A stretch of 34,023 nucleotides of DNA from assembly GCA_903876445.1 (NCBI GenBank), contig CAIQZX010000145.1, positions 1-34,023 on the forward strand, in the 5' to 3' direction. Of the stretch, positions 18,739 through 26,555 are shown piece by piece (the first letter of the stretch is position 1; every line of letters begins with the position of its first letter). The notes beneath the pieces were generated by a model that ran no database searches, had not been told where the DNA came from, and saw only the letters and a list, made by a program, of their open reading frames with translations. The translations under genes were made by a program, and so were the position numbers. The DNA is from an uncultured Pseudomonadota bacterium. Its GTDB lineage: Bacteria > Pseudomonadota > Gammaproteobacteria > Methylococcales > Methylomonadaceae.

Positions 18739-18827
18739 CTTTCAAAGTGTTAAAATAAAAAAGTCTTTATATTTCATGTAAATGAAACTTTAGATTGAGA
18801 CATATTTTCAATCAAACACCTTGAAAG
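18739..18827 (-). other. Structured three-stem element between convergent rlmH and pcnB
   Basis: Outer arms CTTTCAAAGTGTT (18739-18751) and AACACCTTGAAAG (18815-18827) are complementary at 12 of 13 positions. On the minus strand the odd pair becomes G-U, so all 13 pair. Two inner stems, TTTCAT/ATGAAA (18772-18787, 4-nt loop) and GATTGA/TCAATC (18793-18813), complete a three-way junction. On the minus strand it would lie in the 3' region of the pcnB message. No T tract follows, so a standard terminator is not indicated. Confidence 0.45.
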
Positions 18828-18857
18828 ATTTGTAACGCATCATCACAATAAACAATC

Positions 18858-20321
18858 TTAATTGCTCGGATTTGGTACGACAGCCGTTTTCGCTTTTCTG
18901 CGGTAATTACGTTTTCTCTTTGGTTTCGTCGATTTAGCTTGTGCTTGAGGCTGTGTCATTTTTCGACGTTCTGTTTCATTAACGGTTTGGTAAATCGTCC
19001 ACCATTCTGCTGATTCTGCGGACGCGCTTCCTATTTGTGCGCGGAGAAGAAAAAAGTCATACGCCGCACGAAAACGCGGATGCGCTAAAAATTTGCTTGG
19101 TTTTGCACCAAAGCGAAATTCAAATTTTGCTTGATTATTCCAAATTTCTCGAATTGCCAATGTCAAATGCCTCGGCACTGTTATTCGCCGAATTTGTTGT
19201 GTCAAAATTTCGCTGCTAGCTGAAAAATACGCATCAGATTCCAACATCCCTTTTGCCATCTTTTCTTTCGCGAGATGCAACATTGGCTCGTATAAAAATG
19301 CGGCGAATAAAAAATAACTCGTAACAGGCTTATTTTCAGCGATTCGATCATCCGAATTTTGAAGTACGTTAATCACCATCATTCGTGGAAAGTGCGCTTC
19401 TTCATGCGCTAAAATTTTTTCAACCGACGGGAAAAGCACTTCAAATAAACCATAGTGCCGTAACATCTCAAATGTTTGTACACCATGACCCGTTAAAAAT
19501 AATTTCACCACTTCATCATGTAATCTTGCGGCTGGAACGCTTGTTAACAAATTAGCGTTAGCAGGAATCTCACGTTCACAATCTTCGTGCATTTTGAATC
19601 CCAATTTCACTGCAAATCTTACTGCACGTAGCATTCGTACAGGATCTTCACGGAAACGTTCAGCCGTGTCACCAATCAAACGAATTAAACTCGCTTTGTG
19701 ATCTGCCATGCCACCAACATAATCAATAATTGAAAAATCACGAATGTTGTAATACAGCGCGTTAATAGTAAAATCCCGTCGCCACACATCATCATCTATC
19801 GTACCGTATAGATTATCCTGAACAATACGACCTTCTTTCGTTAATCGTTGAGCATCATTCGGGCTATCACCACTACTTTTACGAAATGTTGCCACCTCAA
19901 CAATGTCACGCCCGTAAACAATATGCGCTAAACGAAAACGCTTGCCGATAATCCTACAATTAGAAAAAAGACGAGCAAGTTGTTCCGGTAAAGCATTTGT
20001 CACGACATCAAAGTCTTTAGGTTCACGTCCAAGTAATAAATCGCGTACACATCCTCCAACTAAGTAAGCATCGAAACCTTCTTTTTTTAGCTTGTGCAAG
20101 ACTTTCAGTGCATTTTCGCTCACATGATTGCGCGAAACATTATGTTCAGCGCGAGCGATTACAGTTGCACCGGTATAGGTTTCAGTGACTGCATGAGTAA
20201 TTCCTGACGATTTTTTAGTAAGTTTTTCACGAGCTATTTTCGCCGATCTAATCGGAACTCGTTTTTCTTCGTCAGAATCTGCAAAATTTTTTAAGAAATT
20301 TAAAATGGCGTTCACACTCAA
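18858..20321 (-). CDS. pcnB: Poly(A) polymerase I
   Basis: PcnB adds poly(A) tails to RNAs, promoting their decay and controlling some plasmid copy numbers. The nucleotidyltransferase core has YLVGGCVRDLLLG (86-98) with GG at 89-90 and the metal-binding D103-x-D105 in KDFDVVT. The RFREDPVRMLRAVRFAVKLGF segment near 240 is the conserved tRNA-nucleotidyltransferase-family region. The C-terminus is strongly basic (KPKRKRNYRRKAK), as in true poly(A) polymerases and unlike the CCA enzyme. The frame begins at TTG (20321) or GTG (20315), with no good ribosome site at either, so the start is uncertain. folK, its frequent neighbour, is absent. Confidence 0.92.
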   Translation of the reverse strand: MSVNAILNFLKNFADSDEEKRVPIRSAKIAREKLTKKSSGITHAVTETYTGATVIARAEHNVSRNHVSENALKVLHKLKKEGFDAYLVGGCVRDLLLGREPKDFDVVTNALPEQLARLFSNCRIIGKRFRLAHIVYGRDIVEVATFRKSSGDSPNDAQRLTKEGRIVQDNLYGTIDDDVWRRDFTINALYYNIRDFSIIDYVGGMADHKASLIRLIGDTAERFREDPVRMLRAVRFAVKLGFKMHEDCEREIPANANLLTSVPAARLHDEVVKLFLTGHGVQTFEMLRHYGLFEVLFPSVEKILAHEEAHFPRMMVINVLQNSDDRIAENKPVTSYFLFAAFLYEPMLHLAKEKMAKGMLESDAYFSASSEILTQQIRRITVPRHLTLAIREIWNNQAKFEFRFGAKPSKFLAHPRFRAAYDFFLLRAQIGSASAESAEWWTIYQTVNETERRKMTQPQAQAKSTKPKRKRNYRRKAKTAVVPNPSN

Positions 20322-20479
20322 TTGGTTTTGTTCATAATTGGTTAATATGATTGCAATTCATGCACAGTTAATCAACATTTGTTTTCTTTTACTTTGCCCT
20401 TTTGAATAGAGTAAAATCGTACTGTTTTTTATTCTTTTGCATACGCGACAAAGTATGTACGTTTAATTTTGGAGTTTTT

Positions 20480-20659
20480 ATGTTTAAAAATGTTATTGCT
20501 AGCTTGATTGATCAGCCTATTTTAACCAGCTTATTTTTAAGCGATTTTTTCATTTTATTGTTTCATCGTCCACCGTTTTTCTTTTCGTTGTTAATGTTTA
20601 GCGCATTGCTTGGCATGACGATGTACTTTGGACAAAAATTAGCTTTATTTAAAGTTTAA
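20480..20659 (+). CDS. Small membrane protein of unknown function (59 aa)
   Basis: The frame is open further upstream, but a GGAG at 20471-20474 correctly spaced from the ATG at 20480 sets the start. The 59-aa product is very hydrophobic and rich in Phe and Leu, with two likely membrane segments (about 14-28 and 33-50) separated by HRPP. I do not recognise a family. It ends 12 bp before an RDD-family gene and is probably in the same transcript, so a shared role in the membrane is possible. Confidence 0.6.
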   Translation: MFKNVIASLIDQPILTSLFLSDFFILLFHRPPFFFSLLMFSALLGMTMYFGQKLALFKV

Positions 20660-20671
20660 ATCACGTTGTTA

Positions 20672-21082
20672 ATGTCGCCGAACACACCAAATTTGTTGCA
20701 TCGTCTTGCTGCTATTTTTTACGATTTTTTATTATTAGCAAGCATTTTATTTGTAGCTACCGCGTTAATTCTACCATTTAACGCGGGGCAGGCATTCACG
20801 GCACATTGGTTTTATTCATTTTATTTGTTAGCGTTGAGTTTTCTTTTTTATGGCTGGTTTTGGACACATGGTGGACAAACTTTAGGCTTACGCGCTTGGA
20901 AATTACAAGTTTTAACATTTGATGAACAGCCAATCAGTTGGCGACAAGCATTTTTACGTTTTAGCATTGCAATTGCCTCTTGGGGAGTATTGGGGATTGG
21001 TTTTTTATGGTCATTGGTTAACAAAAATAGACGTTGTTGGCATGACTTATTTTCTAAAACAGATATTTTTTACAAAAAATGA
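20672..21082 (+). CDS. RDD-family membrane protein
   Basis: This 136-aa protein has the three-helix RDD layout: an N-terminal RLAAIFYDFLLLASILF segment holding the Arg-Asp positions, a second helix near 45-65, and GGQTLGLRAWKLQVL (about 70-84) before a third helix. The frame extends to a TTG at 20666; the ATG at 20672 gives the likelier start. RDD proteins are mostly uncharacterised, and some act in transport or insertion of membrane components. It lies between the small membrane protein and the first HDOD gene. Confidence 0.8.
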   Translation: MSPNTPNLLHRLAAIFYDFLLLASILFVATALILPFNAGQAFTAHWFYSFYLLALSFLFYGWFWTHGGQTLGLRAWKLQVLTFDEQPISWRQAFLRFSIAIASWGVLGIGFLWSLVNKNRRCWHDLFSKTDIFYKK

Positions 21083-21098
21083 ACGGATTAAGTAATTT

Positions 21099-22463
21099 AT
21101 GGTAGCGTGGAAAAGCAGTCTTTTTTTTAAAAAAGCTGAACCTGAAAAATTTTTACAAGAAACATCAATAACAGCATCAACGTCTACCTGTTTGCGCGTC
21201 ATGTCTCCGTTGTCAATTAGTTACGAAAAACAACCGTTATCTGTTTTAAAAAAGTTAGCCCCGATTCGTGATTTACCCGACGATGACATTCTGCAAATGG
21301 AGCAACACTCTGTCAGTTACGCAAAAGAATCTGTTGTCTTTGCCTTGGGCGAAAAAAGTGAATACATTTATTACTTGATAAAAGGCAGTGTCGAATTAAA
21401 ACCCGATGGTGGAATAAGTTATGTTATCAATGAAAGTTCTACATTAGCTAATTTACCCCTTAACGGCGGCAGAGTTTGCGGTGCGATGGCAATAACAAAA
21501 GAACCATCTGTTTTCCTTTCAGTACCAATGACAGTTGTGCAGTGGTGGGTAAACAAAAGCAGAAGTCAAAAATTAGCGAATTCACTACAAATTATAGACA
21601 TTGAATTGCCATCAGAAGTCCCTAATACACATTTTTTTAGGAGTTTTGCGCAAGCCTACCGCGAAAATAAATTAAGTTTGCCATTGTTGCCCCAAGTGGC
21701 AAATCAATTGCGTAAAGCAATGGAAAAAGAAAATCTTGGTGTGAAAGAGGTTATTTCTATTGTTCAAATTGATCCGCCAATTGTCGCAAAATTGATTCAA
21801 GTTTCAAACAGTGCTTTATATGCCTCAAGCACCCCAATTAAAAACTGCCACGATGCAGTCACTCGTTTGGGCTTGGAAACTACACGAAAACTTGTTATTG
21901 GAATGAGTATTAAGCAATTATTCCGATGTAACTCACCACAATTGACGTTAAAAATGCAAGAACTTTGGAAAAAGAGTTTACATATTTCGAGTTTAAGTTT
22001 TGTTTTGGCGCAAGAATCAGGTGAAGTCAATCCAGAAGACGCTTTATTAGCGGGCTTAATTTGTGACATTGGAGCCATTCCTCTTATTCATTTTGCAGAA
22101 CAACATCCTGAAAATCATCCTGATCTAAATGATTTACAAACGGCGATGCCTTATCTAAACCCTCCCGTTGGTTCGTTAATTTTACATTCTCTTGGTTTTT
22201 CTAATGAGATGACAGAAATTCCAAGATTTTCAGAAGATTGGTATTACGAAAGTAATAGTGAAAACCTAACGCTCATTGATATAGTTATCTTGGCAAAATT
22301 GCACAGTTATTTAGGAACGACCAGCACAAAAAAATTGCCTTATATTTGTTCTATTCCAGCGTACAATAAACTGAGAAACGGTAAATTAAATTCTGATTTT
22401 TCACTTGATATTTTAGTCAAAGCGCAACAGCGTATTGACATAGCCATGAGCATGTTCGGGTAA
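21099..22463 (+). CDS. HDOD-domain protein with N-terminal cNMP-binding-like domain (copy 1)
   Basis: The 454-aa protein has a cyclic-nucleotide-binding-like beta-roll (about 50-155: KKLAPIRDLPDDDILQM..., YYLIKGSVELK) followed by an HDOD domain (about 192-390: LSLPLLPQVANQLRKAM, IDPPIVAKLIQVSNSALYAS, PEDALLAGLICDIGAI). HDOD proteins are HD-superfamily relatives that lack the catalytic His-Asp pair and act as signalling scaffolds for motility, virulence or cell-cycle control. The position of the HD pair reads CD here. The phosphate-binding cassette of true cAMP/cGMP sensors (with its FGE and R residues) is not visible, so ligand binding is doubtful. It overlaps the next, similar gene by one base (TAATG). 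Confidence 0.85.
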   Translation: MVAWKSSLFFKKAEPEKFLQETSITASTSTCLRVMSPLSISYEKQPLSVLKKLAPIRDLPDDDILQMEQHSVSYAKESVVFALGEKSEYIYYLIKGSVELKPDGGISYVINESSTLANLPLNGGRVCGAMAITKEPSVFLSVPMTVVQWWVNKSRSQKLANSLQIIDIELPSEVPNTHFFRSFAQAYRENKLSLPLLPQVANQLRKAMEKENLGVKEVISIVQIDPPIVAKLIQVSNSALYASSTPIKNCHDAVTRLGLETTRKLVIGMSIKQLFRCNSPQLTLKMQELWKKSLHISSLSFVLAQESGEVNPEDALLAGLICDIGAIPLIHFAEQHPENHPDLNDLQTAMPYLNPPVGSLILHSLGFSNEMTEIPRFSEDWYYESNSENLTLIDIVILAKLHSYLGTTSTKKLPYICSIPAYNKLRNGKLNSDFSLDILVKAQQRIDIAMSMFG

Positions 22464-23929
22464 TGTTTGAAAGATTATTTGCTTTTTTACAGAGTATTCT
22501 TACTCTGCCACGTTTTGGTCTGGGATCTTCCCCACCAAACGAAATATCCATTCAGCAGGCGAAAATAACTCCTGAAAATGCAGTGGCGATTTTCAACGAT
22601 TTATTAGCCGCCCAAACGCCTGAAACACCTGTTGATATTTCCAATGTGAATCCGGTTGAACGTACTGAACCTATTTTAATTAACGCAGAAGAAGCCTTAC
22701 CGGTTAGTTTATTGCGAAAATTTGCACCGTTACGTTTTTTATCAGAAAGTACATTAGCGCAACTCGCTCACAAAACACTGCATTACATGCCTGAATCGGT
22801 CATTTTTATTGTTGGACAACGTACCGATTTTGCCTATTACTTATTACAAGGTAGTGTTGAAATTCGTCCTCAATCGACCTTTCCTTACCCTGTTGTTTTC
22901 AATACACCACTGTCTTATCTGCCACTAAATAGTGGTTATTTATGTGGTTCAACTGCAATTAGTACAACACACTGTATTATCTTAGCTGTGTCTCGGGTAT
23001 TTTTGCAGCGTCTTAGCCAACGTAAATACCGTTACGTTACCGGCGGAGAATTTGTAAAAAGTGGCTTGCCTCCAAATTTGCCAAATAATCGTTTCTTTAC
23101 AGATTTTTCACACGCTTATAATGAAAATACATTGAGTTTGCCATGCTTACCACAAGTGGCATTACGCTTGAAACAAGCGATTGATGAACCGGATGCAACA
23201 CTTTTAGACATTGTTAATATCGTACAATTTGATCCAACTATTGTTGCTAAACTCATTCAAGTTGCTAACAGTGTGTTTTATGCGGCTGAAGCACCCATTA
23301 CAAATTGTAAAAATGCTGTTATTCGTTTAGGACTCGATGGCACTCGTCGAGTCGTGATGGGAATTAGTGTTAAACACTTTTTTAATTCTACACATCCCGA
23401 ATTAAAAGGCATGATGGAAACAAATTGGCGAAATAGCATTTATCTATCGAGTTTATGCTTTATCTTAGCAAAAGAAAGTAAAACGGTTAGTCCAGAAGAT
23501 GCGTTATTAGCAGGTTTAGTTTGCGATATTGGTAAAATTCCTGCATTGAATTTTGCAGAGCAACAATCTCATGCTAATTATCCACCTAACATGAAAGAAC
23601 TTAGAACGGCGTTACCTTTTTTAAGTCCGCCCGTTGGATCATTGATGTTATATAACTTAGGTTTTCCGCCGGAATTAGTGAATATCCCTAAATTTTCTGA
23701 AGATTGGTTTTATGAAAGTGGTGAAGAGGCACTAACATTGATTGATATTGTTATATTAGCAAAATTACACAGTTATTTTGGCTCGAAAAAGGCAAAATAC
23801 TTACCATTTTTAAACACCGTTCCAGCGTATGTGAAACTTAATCAAGGGAAACTCAATGGTGATTTTTCTTTGAATGTTCTAAATCAGGCAAAAGACCGTA
23901 TTTTCGAAGCGATGACATTTTTTGCTTAA
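22463..23929 (+). CDS. HDOD-domain protein with N-terminal cNMP-binding-like domain (copy 2)
   Basis: The 488-aa protein repeats the layout of its neighbour: an extra 70-residue N-terminus, a cNMP-like roll (about 83-190) and HDOD (about 228-430). Shared strings include PQVA, VAKLIQV, RLGL, PEDALLAGL, PPVGSL, FSEDW and LTLIDIVILAKLHSY. The two therefore come from tandem duplication, with divergence greatest in the N-terminal region. Its HD position is also CDIG (VCDIGKIP). The 1-base TAATG overlap points to coupled translation and perhaps a heteromeric product. Function is unknown. Confidence 0.85.
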   Translation: MFERLFAFLQSILTLPRFGLGSSPPNEISIQQAKITPENAVAIFNDLLAAQTPETPVDISNVNPVERTEPILINAEEALPVSLLRKFAPLRFLSESTLAQLAHKTLHYMPESVIFIVGQRTDFAYYLLQGSVEIRPQSTFPYPVVFNTPLSYLPLNSGYLCGSTAISTTHCIILAVSRVFLQRLSQRKYRYVTGGEFVKSGLPPNLPNNRFFTDFSHAYNENTLSLPCLPQVALRLKQAIDEPDATLLDIVNIVQFDPTIVAKLIQVANSVFYAAEAPITNCKNAVIRLGLDGTRRVVMGISVKHFFNSTHPELKGMMETNWRNSIYLSSLCFILAKESKTVSPEDALLAGLVCDIGKIPALNFAEQQSHANYPPNMKELRTALPFLSPPVGSLMLYNLGFPPELVNIPKFSEDWFYESGEEALTLIDIVILAKLHSYFGSKKAKYLPFLNTVPAYVKLNQGKLNGDFSLNVLNQAKDRIFEAMTFFA

Positions 23930-23967
23930 ATTTTAACCGCTTAAACTATTTGGATTTAACATACGCC

Positions 23968-24456
23968 ATGAAAAAAAGTGTCTTACAACGCTACTGTTTA
24001 ATATCACAATTTGTTTTATGTTTTTTGTTTTTTAGCCTGAATGCTCATGCTGAAATCGAAGTTTATCAATTTGCCTCACCAGAAATTGAACTGCGTTATC
24101 AAACCTTAACCGAAGAATTACGTTGTTTAGTTTGTCAAAATCAAAACATCGCGGATTCACATGCCGAACTCGCTCAAGATTTACGCCGTAAAGTTTATGA
24201 AAAACTCAATTTAGGTGAAACCAACGAACAAATTATTGATTACATGACAGAACGTTATGGTGATTTTGTGTTATATCGCCCACCATTTAACGCTAGAACG
24301 TTGATTTTATGGCTTGCGCCAATTTTAACATTGTTAATCGGGGCGATAGGTTTCTGGTCATTACTCAAACGCCGCAAAAATTCAGAACCCGAATTATCTG
24401 CGAGTGAATTCGAGCGTCTTAATACATTGTTACGGGCAAGAGGAGATAAATTATGA
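23968..24456 (+). CDS. ccmH: Cytochrome c-type biogenesis protein CcmH (CycL-type thioredoxin-like)
   Basis: CcmH is a membrane-anchored periplasmic thiol protein that reduces apocytochrome c before heme attachment. The redox motif LRCLVCQNQNIADS has C53 and C56, and the conserved start is a signal peptide (about 1-28, ending NAHA). The segment RYGDFVLYRPPFN precedes a single C-terminal membrane helix (about 109-127). The frame can be read from a TTG at 23950, but the ATG at 23968 starts a proper signal peptide. The 162-aa length fits the short CcmH form, with CcmI supplied separately by the next gene (ATGA overlap). Confidence 0.93.
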   Translation: MKKSVLQRYCLISQFVLCFLFFSLNAHAEIEVYQFASPEIELRYQTLTEELRCLVCQNQNIADSHAELAQDLRRKVYEKLNLGETNEQIIDYMTERYGDFVLYRPPFNARTLILWLAPILTLLIGAIGFWSLLKRRKNSEPELSASEFERLNTLLRARGDKL

Positions 24457-25697
24457 TTCAATTTGGCATTTTTGTCGCGATACTAATTGCTATCGCCTTA
24501 TGTTTTGTGTTGATTCCATTGTGGTTAAAACCAAAGATTGTTCAAAATGATGATACGCAAACTAACATTCAATTAGCTCAACAGAAATTGCAAGCGTTAG
24601 AAACGGATTTAGAAAATGGAGTAATTACCGAGACGCAATACGAGCCATTGAAAAATGAACTCATGCTAAATTTACATCGCGATTTACAGCATATTCCTGT
24701 TTCTTTAAATACGACAAATTCTGAATCTAAAGGTCGTTGGCTGGCTATTCCACTCGGTGTTTTTATGCCATTACTCGCGTTAGCGTTATACAGTGTGAAA
24801 GGTGATTTGCGTGCTTTTGACGAAGTCGCCGTTAAAGGCGAAATCGCGACAAAACCCTCCGCCGCCGATATTAACGGAATGGTTGATAAACTAGCACAAC
24901 GAATGAAAGATGATCCAACTGATTCACAAGGTTGGATTATGTTGTCGCGTTCATACAAAGTTTTGAAACGTTATCCCGAAGCTGTTGAAGCGATGCGGAA
25001 AGCCCGCACAATTTTGGGCGATGAACCTGAAACACTGTTGCAATTAGCAGATGTCATTGCTATGTCAAATGGCGGTACGCTACAAGGCGAACCTACGACT
25101 TTAATTACTAGAGCGTTGGAACTCGACGCTAATAACGACATGGGACTATGGTTAAATGGTTTGGCGAATGCTGAAGCAGGGAAATTCAATGAAGCGATTG
25201 CTTCATGGGAAAAATTCCAAACACATTACAAACCCGAAGATGCCGATTATCAAGAAGTTGCGGGTTTAATCAATCAAGCGAAAGAAGCATTAGGGCAAAA
25301 TCTGACACCGCTAGCAAAAGTGAAATCGGAAACAAAAATAACAGACAATAAAGGCATTCGTGTTTCTGTTATGTTGGATAAGAAATTTGAATCTGAAGCA
25401 AGCCCTGAAGATGTTGTTTTCATTTACGCACAGCCCGCTCAAGGCGGAAAGATGCCGTTAGCTGTCGTCAAAAAACAAGTTAAAGATTTGCCATTAGAAA
25501 TAACGCTCGATGACAGCATGGCAATGATGCCAGCAATGACGATTTCATCAGTCGCTAATGTACAACTTAGCGCGAGAATTAGTCGTTCTGGTAACGCTAT
25601 CGCTCAAGCGGGCGAGCCAATTGGTAAAAAACAAGTTTCAACAGCCATTGATAACGGTGTGATTAGTTTGGTAATTGATGACAATGTTTCAAATTAG
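24453..25697 (+). CDS. ccmI: Cytochrome c-type biogenesis protein CcmI (CycH)
   Basis: CcmI delivers apocytochrome c to the heme-ligation machinery. The 414-aa protein has two membrane helices (about 3-24 and 95-113) with a cytoplasmic loop between. A periplasmic TPR domain (about 130-275) follows, then the C-terminal beta-rich domain of full-length CcmI (from about 290). It overlaps ccmH by ATGA. The rest of the system (ccmABCDEFG) is not in the window, so this pair is split from a main locus elsewhere, or the window cuts a dispersed arrangement. Confidence 0.92.
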   Translation: MIQFGIFVAILIAIALCFVLIPLWLKPKIVQNDDTQTNIQLAQQKLQALETDLENGVITETQYEPLKNELMLNLHRDLQHIPVSLNTTNSESKGRWLAIPLGVFMPLLALALYSVKGDLRAFDEVAVKGEIATKPSAADINGMVDKLAQRMKDDPTDSQGWIMLSRSYKVLKRYPEAVEAMRKARTILGDEPETLLQLADVIAMSNGGTLQGEPTTLITRALELDANNDMGLWLNGLANAEAGKFNEAIASWEKFQTHYKPEDADYQEVAGLINQAKEALGQNLTPLAKVKSETKITDNKGIRVSVMLDKKFESEASPEDVVFIYAQPAQGGKMPLAVVKKQVKDLPLEITLDDSMAMMPAMTISSVANVQLSARISRSGNAIAQAGEPIGKKQVSTAIDNGVISLVIDDNVSN

Positions 25698-25709
25698 GAG
25701 CTTTACGCG

Positions 25710-26333
25710 ATGAGCAGAGGAAAATTTATCACATTTGAAGGTGGCGAAGGCGTTGGTAAAACGACGAATGTTGCCTTTGTAGAAAATTATTTGAAAGCCC
25801 GTCAAATTCCTGTTGTTGTTACACGGGAACCGGGTGGAACAGCGTTAGCAGAAAAATTACGCTCATTATTACTTGATAAAAAAACCGAACTAATCGCCGA
25901 AGAAGCAGAATTATTGTTGATGTTTGCCGCTAGAGCGCAACACTTAAAACACGTTATTGAACCGGCTTTAGCGCGAGGTGATTGGGTAATTTGCGATCGA
26001 TTTACCGATGCAACGTATGCGTATCAAGGTGGAGGACGAAATATGAAAATTAAAACCATTGAATGGTTAGAAAATTTAGTTCAAGGAAATTTACGTCCCG
26101 ATTTAACTCTTTTACTTGATGCACCGGTGAGAATTGGAATTGAACGCGCTCGAAAACGTGGCGCATTTGACCGTTTTGAATCAGAAACCGTGCAGTTTTT
26201 TGAGGATGTTCGTCGCGCCTATTTGTTACAAGCCGAAATCAATCCCAAGCGAATTAAACTTATCAAAGCGAACCAACCTTTAGCGGATGTTCAACAAATA
26301 ATTATCAGTGTATTAAGTCCTTTGTTACGGTGA
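25710..26333 (+). CDS. tmk: Thymidylate kinase
   Basis: Tmk phosphorylates dTMP to dTDP in the cytoplasm. The 207-aa protein has the P-loop GEGVGKTT (12-19), the DRF motif with TDATYAYQGGGR (about 93-108) and a LID region RARKRGAFDRFE with arginines as in the E. coli-type enzyme. It follows ccmI by 12 bp behind a GGAG ribosome site. holB, which often follows tmk, is absent; the next region is non-coding. Confidence 0.95.
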   Translation: MSRGKFITFEGGEGVGKTTNVAFVENYLKARQIPVVVTREPGGTALAEKLRSLLLDKKTELIAEEAELLLMFAARAQHLKHVIEPALARGDWVICDRFTDATYAYQGGGRNMKIKTIEWLENLVQGNLRPDLTLLLDAPVRIGIERARKRGAFDRFESETVQFFEDVRRAYLLQAEINPKRIKLIKANQPLADVQQIIISVLSPLLR

Positions 26334-26342
26334 ATTTCAGGC

Positions 26343-26372
26343 AAAAAAAAGACGACTTAATGGCAAGTCGTC
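26343..26372 (-). terminator. Strong Rho-independent terminator facing the minus strand
   Basis: GACGACTT (26351-26358) and AAGTCGTC (26365-26372) form an 8-bp stem with a 6-nt loop. Eight A residues (26343-26350) become a T8 tract on the minus strand. No annotated minus-strand gene lies upstream of it. On the plus strand the stem has no T tract, so it does not look like the tmk terminator. Confidence 0.75.
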
Positions 26373-26450
26373 CGAGGTATTAGGAAGGATATAACACACA
26401 ACTTTAGCTATCAGCTACGAAAAAAATAGTTTAAAACATATAAGTTGTTT
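26351..26450 (-). ncRNA. Candidate small RNA ending at the minus-strand terminator
   Basis: Reading the minus strand toward the terminator, the sequence has a small TAGCT-GAT-AGCTA hairpin. It then has an unstructured, C-rich stretch (CCTTCCTAATACCTC) complementary to Shine-Dalgarno-like sequence, and then the terminator stem and T tract. That is the plan of many trans-acting sRNAs that mask ribosome sites. The 5' end is uncertain: only a weak promoter (TTGAAA around 26441-26451 on the minus strand) is visible. Start and size are estimates. Confidence 0.4.
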
Positions 26451-26481
26451 CAATCATACCAATAAAAAATGGTTCCGGGAA

Positions 26482-26498
26482 TGCGACAAATTGTCGCA
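26482..26498 (+). promoter_or_regulatory. RegA/PrrA-type binding palindrome upstream of regB
   Basis: TGCGACA-AAT-TGTCGCA is a perfect 7-bp inverted repeat with a 3-nt centre. It matches the published RegA-type consensus GNGRCRTTNNGNCGC at all fixed positions except the two central Ts. It lies 57 bp before the preferred regB start, so it suggests autoregulation of the regBA pair by RegA. The palindrome is observed; the identity of the binding protein is inferred. Confidence 0.55.
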
Positions 26499-26555
26499 GG
26501 CAAATTCTCAAGAATCAATTTACACTATTCGCAATTCAATTTTTGCGAGCCTTTC

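Noticed and set aside
20438-20459. CATAC/GTATG inverted repeat upstream of the small membrane protein
   Set aside because: The arms are only 5-6 bp with a long spacer, which is expected by chance in AT-rich DNA.
20402-20479. Upstream extension of the 59-aa membrane protein
   Set aside because: The internal ATG at 20480 has a well-spaced GGAG, and the upstream part looks like leader sequence.
26469-26555. N-terminal extension of regB to the ATG at 26469
   Set aside because: It lacks a ribosome site, is not family-like, and would cover a perfect palindrome resembling a RegA operator.
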